Assembly (NCBI RefSeq): GCF_013378445.1 | Contig: NZ_JABXYK010000003.1 | Span: 62,001-126,000, forward strand | Origin: Mycoplana rhizolycopersici | GTDB taxonomy: Bacteria > Pseudomonadota > Alphaproteobacteria > Rhizobiales > Rhizobiaceae | Length of the DNA: 64,000 nt | Direction: 5' to 3' | In this document: positions 33,915 through 41,491 of the stretch, in pieces | Layout of the letters: each line of letters starts with the position of its first letter | How positions within the stretch are numbered: position 1 is the stretch's first letter | The notes under the pieces: generated by a model | The model's input: only the letters and a program-made list of their open reading frames with translations | The model's database searches: none | What the model was told of the DNA's origin: nothing | Translations under genes and position numbers: made by a program

Positions 33915-35672
33915 TCAAACCGTTTGGACGACTACCGATCCATCTTTCCCACCATACACCAGCTGGCGTCCACGCTGGCGGCTCTCGCGTATGGCTTGCT
34001 TTCGTGCTTCCTTTTGCTTCCAGGCCTTCTTTCGATCCTCCATTGCCTTTCTCATGAATTCCGGCATGGGACGACGTTTGACGCCCAGCTGTTCCGCCTT
34101 CGGGTCTTCCTTGCTGTCTACCAGGATTGAAGACCCCGTTCCGACGGCCACGGAGGACACTGATTTCGAAGAACGGGGTTCCCGATTCTGCAGTACGGAA
34201 TCGCCGAGTACTGGAGTCCTATCTTTGACCTCGGAGGGCGTGGTGAAGGGCGGGTTGTGAAGGTGTGGTGAATCCAGACGGCAAGTCTTTGATTTTGTTG
34301 AATCGGAAGTTGCAACGGACTTCAGGGAGCAGACACCCGAATTCGACCGTCCGACGAACTTCTCGTACGCAGCCTTCATCGTCCTGACGAGGTTCTTCAC
34401 CTGTCCGGCGGGAACGATAAAGCTGTCGTGGATCGGCAGGCACGGGACACCCTTGCGGACCGTCATCTCACGGAGAACGTACTCGGCCATCTTCGCATCG
34501 AGGTTCTGCAACTCCAGTCCGATGCCCGAATGGAAGTACTTCTCGACCGGAGCATGGCGGGCCTTCATCACGGCGATCAGCTTGGCGGCGAGTTTCCTGT
34601 CCAGTCCCTTCTTTTCGAGGTAGTTCGCGACGGCTCCCTTGGCAGCCAGATAGCCCTCGGCGTTGACGATGATGAAGAACGCCCGCTTCGCCACGTTCCT
34701 CGGAAAGCCTTCGATGATGTAGGGATCGCCGACGAGTTTCTTCTTCGCCCAGGCATAGATGATCCTGGCGTGCAGGTAGTCGTAGTCAACCTCCTCGGTG
34801 CGCTCGCCGTCAATCAGGATGGTATGCCTGTGGCGGCCGCGCATGGTCTGCCAGAACCCGGCGTAGAAACGCCCGCCCGATGTCCAGACACCCTGGTTGA
34901 AGACGCGGTGCATGGCGGTCGCCGAGGTCGAGAACACGCGGTCCTCGATACGGGTCCACTGTCCGTCGGTGACCACGCCTTCGCCCTCGACGGTGAAGCG
35001 GGTCTTCTCGAGGACGTCGTTGACCTTCTCGAGAACGTATCGGCTGTCCCGTGTCTGGGGCGTGTCCTTGTAAGCCAGCATGTCGCCGTTCTTGTCGCGC
35101 AGGATGATGGTTTCCCCGCGCTTGCGGTTCAGCTTCGGCATCTCGAAAGCGACGAGCATCGGGTTCGGCAGATAGGAGGACTGGATGCCCCGCTTGCCCG
35201 CCGGCCGCCTGTCGTGTTCGATCAGGATGCCCTTGGCGACCAGAGCGTCCACCGCCTTGATGACGGTGCTGCGTCGGAAGGCGGGACCCGTATACCGTGC
35301 GCGGTTCTGCCAGTAGGCTTCGCGCCTCGAATAGGAGATACGGCGGCCGGGATAGAGATGGGCCGAGATGATGGCGTCGGCCGTCAGAGCGTCCACCACT
35401 TCCTGCTCGGAGGCGGTCTCCATCACCGGGACATCGAGGACCTTCTTGAGTTCCTCGGAAGGCATGCGCCAGGACATGCCGACGGGACGATGCCTCGTCA
35501 GGTCCGTGCGCCATTCGCCGTCAAGGGAGAATTCGGGTAGGACGCAGGCCCCTGCGCCGACCTCACACTGATTTCCAGAGCCTACGTGCTCGTCGGATTT
35601 GTCAACATTTTTGATTGTAGGGTCAGGCGGTAGTGTCGAGCGGGTCGGGATATGTCCCGACCTCGGGCTCAC
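33915..35672 (-). CDS. Protein with family-A-polymerase/T7-RNAP-like palm motifs, possible replication protein
   Basis: The frame from a GTG at 35672 gives 585 residues; the Met at 35477 is a possible later start. Residues about 85-180 look like a winged-helix region (RRSTVIKAVDALVAKGILIE). From 290 onward three motifs match the polymerase A/T7 RNA polymerase palm in order and spacing: motif A VDYDYLHAR (D296, R303, as in DYSQIELR), motif B RNVAKRAFFIIVNAEGY (R325, K329) and motif C PIHDSFIVP (H415, D416, close to T7 RNA polymerase IHDSF). D296 and D416 would be the two metal-binding aspartates. Residues 441-585 are a charged, disordered, basic tail. It is next to the integrase and may replicate the excised element, or prime or regulate it. 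No 3'-5' exonuclease is present. Confidence 0.55.
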   Translation of the reverse strand: MSPRSGHIPTRSTLPPDPTIKNVDKSDEHVGSGNQCEVGAGACVLPEFSLDGEWRTDLTRHRPVGMSWRMPSEELKKVLDVPVMETASEQEVVDALTADAIISAHLYPGRRISYSRREAYWQNRARYTGPAFRRSTVIKAVDALVAKGILIEHDRRPAGKRGIQSSYLPNPMLVAFEMPKLNRKRGETIILRDKNGDMLAYKDTPQTRDSRYVLEKVNDVLEKTRFTVEGEGVVTDGQWTRIEDRVFSTSATAMHRVFNQGVWTSGGRFYAGFWQTMRGRHRHTILIDGERTEEVDYDYLHARIIYAWAKKKLVGDPYIIEGFPRNVAKRAFFIIVNAEGYLAAKGAVANYLEKKGLDRKLAAKLIAVMKARHAPVEKYFHSGIGLELQNLDAKMAEYVLREMTVRKGVPCLPIHDSFIVPAGQVKNLVRTMKAAYEKFVGRSNSGVCSLKSVATSDSTKSKTCRLDSPHLHNPPFTTPSEVKDRTPVLGDSVLQNREPRSSKSVSSVAVGTGSSILVDSKEDPKAEQLGVKRRPMPEFMRKAMEDRKKAWKQKEARKQAIRESRQRGRQLVYGGKDGSVVVQTV

Positions 35673-35734
35673 CGATTACGGTGGGGGGTCTTTACAGCAA
35701 TTTCGCCAACAGCGATGATCATCTGGCAACTCCG

Positions 35735-35780
35735 AAAAAACACCACTGAGGGTTCCCGCCCTGCGACGTGGTGTTTTTTT
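35735..35780. terminator. Bidirectional rho-independent terminator
   Basis: AAAAAACACCAC (35735-35746) pairs with GTGGTGTTTTTTT (35768-35780) around a 21-nt loop. It has an A run on one side and a T run on the other, so it can terminate in both directions. On the reverse strand it would end integrase transcripts before the polymerase-like gene. Confidence 0.75.
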
Positions 35781-35849
35781 ATGGTCATGCGAGGCAGAGT
35801 CCGGGTCAAGCGCCGAAAATACATTCCGCATGCGAAACGAATTGATGGT

Positions 35850-35871
35850 CGTCATGTACAGGTACATGACG
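35850..35871. repeat. Dispersed palindrome copy 3
   Basis: Perfect 10-bp arms CGTCATGTAC and GTACATGACG surround an AG centre. It is identical to copy 2 on the opposite strand over the whole 22 bp and is followed by GTTCTC as in that copy. It lies about 180 bp upstream of the polymerase-like gene and 110 bp past the end of the integrase gene. Confidence 0.65.
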
Positions 35872-35981
35872 TTCTCCACAATCCCCCACCCCGCCCGAGG
35901 GCGGTGCTGCGGCCCTCCCCCCGGGAAGGGCCTCACGCCCCTCGCGGGGCGACTGGGTTTCATCGCCCTCGCGCCGGCGCT

Positions 35982-37751
35982 TCAGGCGATGCCTTGCTTA
36001 TTTTTCAGTCGTTCAAAAGCATTCGGGGAGGGAAACCCCTTGATCCCATCCGCAGTCATCATCTGGCCGCCCTTCCCTTGGTAGAAGGCGTCGCGAGCAT
36101 CGTCAGTTGGATTCTTCTTCAGCAGGAAAAGATAACGAGGAGGAGGCGCGTCAGCGGCTCGAGGCTGAAGATCAAGCTGAAAGGCGAAAGCGCCCTCTGT
36201 TGGGGACTCCACCCGCCACACTTTCGTGTCGAGTGGCAACACCATGTATGCTCCCCGGATGGGGTGGCATTCAATTAGTGGCACGATCCGACGGATAAGA
36301 GATGAAAGCCGGATTCGGCTTTCCAGCCGCTCCTCGCCTTCGAGCTGCATGAAGTCCGTCGACAACTGAAGAACTTCCGCAAGGCGGACGGAATCTCCAG
36401 GGTCGCTTTGGCTTATCGCCAGCTCCGCCTCCGCAGCCTTCAGCTCAGCTGTCTTGGCCTTAACCTCCTCCGCGATTTCGAGGAAGCGTGCTATCGCCTG
36501 CTGGTCTTCGGATTCTGCCAGCCTCATCAGGACCTTGTTTCTGCGATTGAGGTCATCCAGTTCAGCCCGGATCGCATCAACTATGTCGCCATTGTCAGTT
36601 TCTTGTTGGTACAAGCCTTTGAAAGACTGCGTCTTGAACGAGGTCAAGCATAGCAGAACCGCTTCCTCAAGTTCGTCCACTCGCCAAGCTCGTCCGTTGT
36701 CGCAACCTACGTTTCTCCGGTTGGATGAACAGGCGAGATAGACCCCACCTTTTGGCGGTTTGCCTTTGTTCACCACCCACATTGCGCTGCCGCACGCTGA
36801 ACATTTTGCTAGGCCATGGAGAATGTGGGCCCCTTTGTCACCGCGGCGACCTCCAGTATGCTGTCGTCGGGTTTCAAGAGATGCCTGAGCGCGCCAGAAT
36901 ACGTCATCGGGAATAATCCGAGGATAGTAGTCTTTGATCGGGTCTCCCTCTGGCTTTCTGTTACGCGCTTTATGTGTGCCGGTGTGAGGTTGGTACTCGC
37001 CCATCACTGCGCGGTTCTGCACGATCTTCGCGATACTCGAAGTCTGCCACCCAGTGGAAGGCTTCTTCCGCTTCTCGCCAGCTTTGAACGGCAGCTTTCC
37101 TTCGCCGTTTAACCGGCATACGATCTCTCGTCGGCCGAATCCTTCGATCGTCTCCCGAAAAATACGGCGCACGATTTCGACCCTATCTGGGCGCTCAACG
37201 AACTTCCCGTCGCGGACTTCCAGCCATTCGGGGCATCGTGGCGTAATCGGCTTTCCTTCTGCACGTGCAGCCGCCTTCTTCTGCCGCCATGCCTCTCCGA
37301 CGCGCTCGCTCTTCACGCGGCTTTCATCATGCGCGCGTGCCATGACCGCAAGTGAAATGACCAGTGGCGTCCAGTCTTGCCGGAGTCGAGTGGCGGAATA
37401 TTCCTGACCATCGCTAAGGGTGACGACGACGACGCCGGCTTGAATAAGGGCGAACAGTTGGGTCGCGGCATCAATCACGGTTTCGCGCGATAGGCGGTCC
37501 AGGCTCTCCACGATGAGATATGAATCCCGTTCAATCTTCCCGTCCTCGACCATCTGAAGAAACGATCGAAGGGCACCATTTGTCCGGTTCGCTCCGTGAT
37601 AGGCGCTGATTCCGAGGTCGCGATGGGAGTCGTCCAAGTCGAGGCCGCGCCCGTCTGCCCAAGCCTCCGCCTTCGCGACTTGGCGACGCAGGGAGTCCCC
37701 TTGCGCTTGTTCCGGCGTAGAGAATCGAATGTATGAATAAGCTTTCGTCAT
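35982..37751 (-). CDS. Large serine recombinase (integrase of the element)
   Basis: The ATG at 37751 follows GGAACGCAGC and gives 589 residues. The catalytic resolvase domain starts TKAYSYIRFSTPEQAQGDSL with the nucleophile Ser11 in YIRFS, and continues with LIVESLDRLSRETVIDAATQ. The recombinase domain (EIVRRIFRETIEGFGRREIV, WQTSSIAKIVQNRAVMGEYQ) and a zinc ribbon (AKCSACGSAMW...YLACSSNRRNVGCDN) follow, then a coiled coil (EVKAKTAELKAAEAELAISQ) typical of large serine integrases. These enzymes cut both DNA strands at a central dinucleotide and need no DNA homology beyond it. The gene reads inward from the right end of the element, with attR immediately upstream; excision would need a directionality factor not identified here. 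Confidence 0.92.
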   Translation of the reverse strand: MTKAYSYIRFSTPEQAQGDSLRRQVAKAEAWADGRGLDLDDSHRDLGISAYHGANRTNGALRSFLQMVEDGKIERDSYLIVESLDRLSRETVIDAATQLFALIQAGVVVVTLSDGQEYSATRLRQDWTPLVISLAVMARAHDESRVKSERVGEAWRQKKAAARAEGKPITPRCPEWLEVRDGKFVERPDRVEIVRRIFRETIEGFGRREIVCRLNGEGKLPFKAGEKRKKPSTGWQTSSIAKIVQNRAVMGEYQPHTGTHKARNRKPEGDPIKDYYPRIIPDDVFWRAQASLETRRQHTGGRRGDKGAHILHGLAKCSACGSAMWVVNKGKPPKGGVYLACSSNRRNVGCDNGRAWRVDELEEAVLLCLTSFKTQSFKGLYQQETDNGDIVDAIRAELDDLNRRNKVLMRLAESEDQQAIARFLEIAEEVKAKTAELKAAEAELAISQSDPGDSVRLAEVLQLSTDFMQLEGEERLESRIRLSSLIRRIVPLIECHPIRGAYMVLPLDTKVWRVESPTEGAFAFQLDLQPRAADAPPPRYLFLLKKNPTDDARDAFYQGKGGQMMTADGIKGFPSPNAFERLKNKQGIA

Positions 37752-37777
37752 GCTGCGTTCCATATCTGACATGAGGA

Positions 37778-37801
37778 AATTAATGTAGCACAATTTGCTG
37801 A
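37778..37801 (+). other. attR: right attachment site of the element
   Basis: The arm AATTAATGTAGCACAAT (37778-37794) is followed by T and the core TGCTGA (37796-37801), after which comM resumes as TGGTCGGCC. The arm is the exact reverse complement of that at 10489-10505. The arm lies 26 bp upstream of the integrase start, so attR also contains the integrase promoter region. Confidence 0.88.
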
Positions 37802-38691
37802 TGGTCGGCCCCCCGGGATCCGGCAAGTCGATGCTCGCCGCGCGCCTGCCGTCGATCCTGCCGCCGCTGGCGCCTGCCGAACTGCTCGAAGTCTCGATGA
37901 TCCATTCCATCGCCGGCCAGCTGGCCGGCGGGCGCCTGTCGGACCGTCGTCCCTATCGCGCGCCGCACCATTCGGCGACCATGGCAGCTCTCGTCGGCGG
38001 CGGCTTTCGCGCCCGCCCAGGGGAGGCGTCGCTCGCCCATCATGGCGTTCTTTTCCTCGACGAGTTCCCCGAGTTCTCTCCGCAGGTTCTGGATGCGCTG
38101 CGCCAGCCGCTCGAGACCAGCGAATGCGTCATCGCGCGTGCCAACCATCGCGTCAGCTACCCCGCCGCAATCCAGCTGGTCGCGGCGATGAACCCGTGCC
38201 GCTGCGGCATGGCGGGCGAGCCGGGGCAGACCTGCGCGCGCGGTCCGCGCTGCATGGCCGACTACCAGTCCCGTATCTCCGCGCCATTGATGGACCGTAT
38301 CGACATCCGCATCGATGTGCCGGCTGTCTCGGCGAGCGACCTGATCCGGCCGATGGCGGCGGAGGCCAGTGCCGCGGTGGCCGCGCGCGTGGCGCGGGCG
38401 CGCGAGGCGCAGCGCGACCGGTTTGCAGCCCTCGGGCACTCCGGGATTTCCACCAACGCCCGGGCGTCGACCGCGCTGATCGAGCGCATCGTCGAACCCG
38501 ATCCTGGCGGTCTGCAATTGCTGCGGGACGCGGCGGAGAAGATGCGCTTTTCCGCCCGCGGCTATCATCGTGTGCTCAAGGTTGCGCGCACCCTCGCCGA
38601 TCTGGACGGCAAGGATATCGTCGGCCGTATCCATCTCGCCGAAGCGATTTCCTACCGGATTGCCGGGGAGCGTCTGGCCGCGGCGGCCTGA
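37796..38691 (+). pseudogene. comM: comM, 3' part (AAA+ ATPase domain), separated from its 5' part by the element
   Basis: Resuming in frame at LLMVGPPGSGKSMLAARLPS, this part has the complete Walker A loop and the rest of the Mg-chelatase-type AAA+ motor: PYRAPHHSATMAALVGGG, Walker B GVLFLDEFPEF, ELVAAMNPCRCG-type sequence (QLVAAMNPCRCGM) and PLMDRIDIRIDVPAVSAS, then the C-terminal RGYHRVLKVARTLADLDGKD. About 298 residues remain. Met37798-37803-type internal starts exist, but no ribosome binding site or promoter other than that in the element is evident, so expression is doubtful. Joining 9845-10487 with 37802-38691 yields the full ComM. Confidence 0.93.
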
Positions 38692-38864
38692 GCGCGCATG
38701 AAACGCATTGCGATCCGTTGTGAGGCCGGCGGCTGTGCGCGCCGGGGATGGCTGCTATCTCGCGAGCCGGGCAAAGCCTTCCGGGACTGGCGGGGTCCTC
38801 AGGTGCGGCCACCTGTTGTAGCAGGCTGCCTCTTCGGTGGTAGTGCAGTGCAGATAGAAGGAGC

Positions 38865-38890
38865 GGGGCGCTTCCAGGCCGGAGCGCCCC
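38865..38890. terminator. Hairpin between convergent comM and cysK
   Basis: GGGGCGCT (38865-38872) pairs with AGCGCCCC (38883-38890) around a 10-nt loop. It lies between the convergent ends of comM and cysK. The T run is poor in both directions, so efficiency is uncertain. Confidence 0.45.
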
Positions 38891-38919
38891 TGCCACGACG
38901 ACGCCGGGCGGCGTGTCGA

Positions 38920-39888
38920 TCAGCCGCCGAGCCCCTCGAACAACGCGGTCGAGAGATAACGTTCGGCAAAGGAGGGGATGATGACGACGATGGTCTTTCC
39001 TGCATTCTCCGGGCGGCTGCCGACCTTGATCGCCGCCGCCAGCGCCGCACCGGAGGAGATGCCCACCGGTACCCCTTCAAGCCGCGCCACCAGCCGGGCG
39101 TTTTCGAAGGCCTCGTCGTTGCTGACGGTGACGACCTCGTCGTAGATTTTGGTATCGAGGATCGCCGGGGCAAAGCCGGCGCCGATCCCCTGGATCTTGT
39201 GCGGTCCGGGATTGCCGCCGGAAAGGACCGGGCTGTCTGCGGGCTCGACCGCGACCACCCTCAGGCCCGGCTTCTTCTGCTTCAGCACCTGGCCGGCGCC
39301 GGTGATCGTGCCGCCGGTGCCGATTCCGGAAACGAGGATGTCGACCTGGCCCTCGGTATCGTTCCAGATCTCCTCGGCCGTCGTCTTGCGATGAATTTCC
39401 GGATTGGCCGGATTTTCAAACTGCTGGGGAATGATGGCGTCGGGAAGCGTCGATGCCAGCTCTTCCGCCTTGGCAATCGCCCCCTTCATGCCTTTCGGCC
39501 CTTCGGTCAGCACGAGTTCCGCACCCAGCAGCGCCAGCATCTTGCGGCGCTCGATCGACATCGTCTCCGGCATGGTGAGGATCAGCTTGTAGCCCTTGGC
39601 GGCCGCGGCAAAGGCGAGCGCGATGCCGGTGTTGCCCGAAGTCGGCTCGATCAACGTGGTCTTGCCAGGGCTGATCTTGCCCTGTGCCTCCAGCGCTTCG
39701 ATCATGGCGACGCCGATGCGATCCTTCACCGAGGCGATCGGATTGAAGAACTCCAGCTTGGCCAGAAGGTTGGCCTTGACGCCCTTCTCCTTCGCGAGCT
39801 TGTCGAGGCGGACGATCGGCGTATCGCCGATCGTTTCGGTGATGGAAGCGTAGACGCGGCCGCGGCCGGGCTTGCGGGTCTCAGGCAT
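38920..39888 (-). CDS. cysK: Cysteine synthase A (O-acetylserine sulfhydrylase)
   Basis: This 322-residue PLP enzyme makes cysteine from O-acetylserine and sulfide. [17 protein letters not shown] opens the family core; [20 protein letters not shown] holds the PLP-binding Lys; [20 protein letters not shown] is the substrate loop; and [14 protein letters not shown] is the phosphate-binding glycine loop. [14 protein letters not shown] is a typical CysK (not CysM) segment. It sits alone, convergent with comM. The N-terminal extension of about ten residues is ordinary for the family. Confidence 0.95.
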   Translation of the reverse strand: MPETRKPGRGRVYASITETIGDTPIVRLDKLAKEKGVKANLLAKLEFFNPIASVKDRIGVAMIEALEAQGKISPGKTTLIEPTSGNTGIALAFAAAAKGYKLILTMPETMSIERRKMLALLGAELVLTEGPKGMKGAIAKAEELASTLPDAIIPQQFENPANPEIHRKTTAEEIWNDTEGQVDILVSGIGTGGTITGAGQVLKQKKPGLRVVAVEPADSPVLSGGNPGPHKIQGIGAGFAPAILDTKIYDEVVTVSNDEAFENARLVARLEGVPVGISSGAALAAAIKVGSRPENAGKTIVVIIPSFAERYLSTALFEGLGG

Positions 39889-40022
39889 TTCAATCTCCCT
39901 TCAAATCTGCATTGAGGGCAGAATAGGTTTCGGCGGCAGCCGAGACCAGTGGGGTATCGCCCATGTGTGGCCTGTGGAGTGGAAAAAACGCTTCCCAATC
40001 CGGTTGAATGGAAATCTTTATT

Positions 40023-40640
40023 TCAAGCAGCGCGCGTTGCGATATAGGCAGCGGTGCTGGCGAGGATGCCCGCCGCCACCCGGTTCAACGTGCGCAGCGC
40101 GCTCGGCTTCTTCAACAGCGTGCGCGCCCGTGATGCCAGCGCCATGTACGGGATCAACACGACGAGAAGCACGACGAAGGTCGCCCCCAGCAGCAGCCCG
40201 TAGTCGTTCAGGCCGATGGCGCCGAGATTGATGAGCGTCGGCACGAGCGCGACGTAGAAGAGCATCGTCTTCGGATTGCCGAGCGTGACCAGCAGCCCGG
40301 AAAGAAACGACATCGCGATGCTCGACGAGCGTCGCGCCTGGATTTCCTGCGGCACGAGGCCGGTGGTCCAGAGCTTCCAGGCGATATAACCGAGATAGAG
40401 CGCGCCGGCGATCTTGATGACCATGAAGGCTGTCGTAAACGTCTGCGCGATGAAGGCGAGCCCCAGGATCACCGCCGTGAGGTAGATCATGTCGCCGAGG
40501 ATCAGCCCCAGTCCCATGAAGAATGTCTCGCGGAAGCCCGAGCCGAGCGCGCGCGCAACGATCGCCGTGATGCCCGGGCCGGGGATCACGGCAGCAATGA
40601 AAAGGGCTCCGCTATAGGCAAGTAGGGCGGCAAGGGTCAT
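40023..40640 (-). CDS. LysE/RhtB-family amino acid exporter
   Basis: This 205-residue inner-membrane protein has six predicted helices. The starting segment FIAAVIPGPGITAIVARALG with the conserved PGP, and AWKLWTTGLVPQEIQARRSS followed by LVTLGNPKTMLFYVALVPTL, are LysE/RhtB signatures. The family exports amino acids or homoserine-like compounds; the substrate cannot be told. It is transcribed in the direction of cysK with a gap of about 130 bp. Confidence 0.9.
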   Translation of the reverse strand: MTLAALLAYSGALFIAAVIPGPGITAIVARALGSGFRETFFMGLGLILGDMIYLTAVILGLAFIAQTFTTAFMVIKIAGALYLGYIAWKLWTTGLVPQEIQARRSSSIAMSFLSGLLVTLGNPKTMLFYVALVPTLINLGAIGLNDYGLLLGATFVVLLVVLIPYMALASRARTLLKKPSALRTLNRVAAGILASTAAYIATRAA

Positions 40641-40911
40641 GTCAGGATCTCGCTTTTGTATCCTCTCTACGCCTCGGCCGATGTGCTTTCAAGCACCCGG
40701 CAGGGCGCGCGCGTTTGGCCGTGAAGCAAACCGGCTGTCGGCGCAGGCTGGGCACGGCGTGCGAAAGGTCGCAGGCTGTTGAAGATTACGGCCGCCGCTC
40801 TAGCTTTCGTGCGGTCGGTAGCCGCCGAGTGGCAGTCCGGTTTTCCCGGTGAGCGCCAAACCGCGTCGCGTCGTCTCGTTGCCGAACATTGTCCAAACAA
40901 GGAGAGCCCGC

Positions 40912-41430
40912 ATGTCTTCTTCCTCTGCCGAAAAACGCAGGATTGCACCACTCAAGACCCCGTCCGGTCTACCCTCGAATGCGATCACCGACATCTCGGC
41001 CGCGCTCACTACCCTCCTTGCCGACATGTTCACGCTTTACCTGAAGACGAAGAATTTCCACTGGCACGTCTCCGGCCCCCACTTTCGTGATTACCACCTG
41101 CTGCTGGACGAGCAGGCCGAGCAGATCTTCGCGACGACGGACGACATTGCCGAGCGGGCCCGCAAGATTGGCGGAACAACCCTGCGTTCCATCGGCCATG
41201 CGGCACGGCTGCAGCGCATTCCCGACAATGACGCCGACTATGTTACGCCGGGGGACATGCTTGCCGAGCTGCTGGAGGACAATAAGCACCTGGTCTCCCT
41301 CCTGCGTGAAACGCACGACCTGTGCGACGAACATAACGACGTCGCCACCGCCAGCCTCCTGGAAAACTGGATCGACGAGGCCGAGCGCCGCACCTGGTTC
41401 CTGTTCGAGACGACCCGGCAGGCGAAGTGA
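40912..41430 (+). CDS. dps: Dps-family ferritin-like DNA-protection protein
   Basis: The ATG at 40912 follows AAGGAGAGCCCGC and gives 172 residues. The ferroxidase residues of Dps are visible in TKNFHWHVSGPHFRDYHLLL and DEQAEQIFATTDDIAERARK; the four-helix bundle continues to EHNDVATASLLENWIDEAER and ends WFLFETTRQAK. Dps dodecamers oxidise Fe(II) with hydrogen peroxide, store iron and shield DNA during stress. The basic N-terminal tail (SSSSAEKRRIAPLKTPSG) may bind DNA. It is a single gene, with no recognised regulator site. Confidence 0.93.
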   Translation: MSSSSAEKRRIAPLKTPSGLPSNAITDISAALTTLLADMFTLYLKTKNFHWHVSGPHFRDYHLLLDEQAEQIFATTDDIAERARKIGGTTLRSIGHAARLQRIPDNDADYVTPGDMLAELLEDNKHLVSLLRETHDLCDEHNDVATASLLENWIDEAERRTWFLFETTRQAK

Positions 41431-41491
41431 CGAAACAGGGGTGGCGTCCGGCGTGTCGACGGGACGTCACCCGCTCGGGCGGAGGAATGCA

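Larger units (their letters stand above)
35673..35981. other. Intergenic region between the polymerase-like gene and the integrase
   Basis: No gene is supported in these 309 bp. They hold a strong hairpin with flanking A and T runs (35735-35780) and a 22-bp palindrome (35850-35871), followed by a GC-rich stretch with short repeats (GCCCGAGGGC, CCTCGCGGGGCG) to the end of the integrase gene. Confidence 0.5.
10482..37801. mobile_element. 27.3-kb serine-integrase-type integrated (probably mobilizable) element in comM
   Basis: The segment between two copies of TGCTGA (10482-10487 and 37796-37801) interrupts comM, and removing one copy with the intervening DNA restores comM in frame. A large serine recombinase is encoded at the right end. 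The contents are accessory: candidate defence genes, a MobV-like relaxase with a DotA/TraY-like protein, an EcoRII-like restriction-modification set, a solitary methyltransferase, many small genes and a polymerase-like protein. No T4SS ATPase, coupling protein or phage structural gene was seen, so it fits an integrative mobilizable element better than an ICE or prophage. Confidence 0.9.

Noticed and set aside
14933-35871. The three palindromes as TraR tra boxes or another known quorum-sensing box
   Set aside because: The ATGTAC-NN-GTACAT core differs from the tra-box sequence, and no luxR/luxI-type gene is in the element.
35830-36084. Forward open frame starting MYRYMTFS at palindrome copy 3
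   Set aside because: The similar start to the methyltransferase frame comes only from the shared palindrome; the rest is unrelated, proline-rich and lacks a ribosome binding site.
10482-37801. Tn7-like or AbaR-type transposon insertion in comM
   Set aside because: Those elements carry tns-type genes and 5-bp target duplications; here a large serine recombinase and a 6-bp core with inverted attP arms explain the ends better.
10482-37801. Prophage
   Set aside because: No capsid, terminase, portal, tail or lysis gene was seen; the gene content is mobilization, restriction and candidate defence.
38698-39915. Forward frame opposite cysK
   Set aside because: cysK on the reverse strand is complete with all PLP motifs; the forward frame is a compositional shadow.
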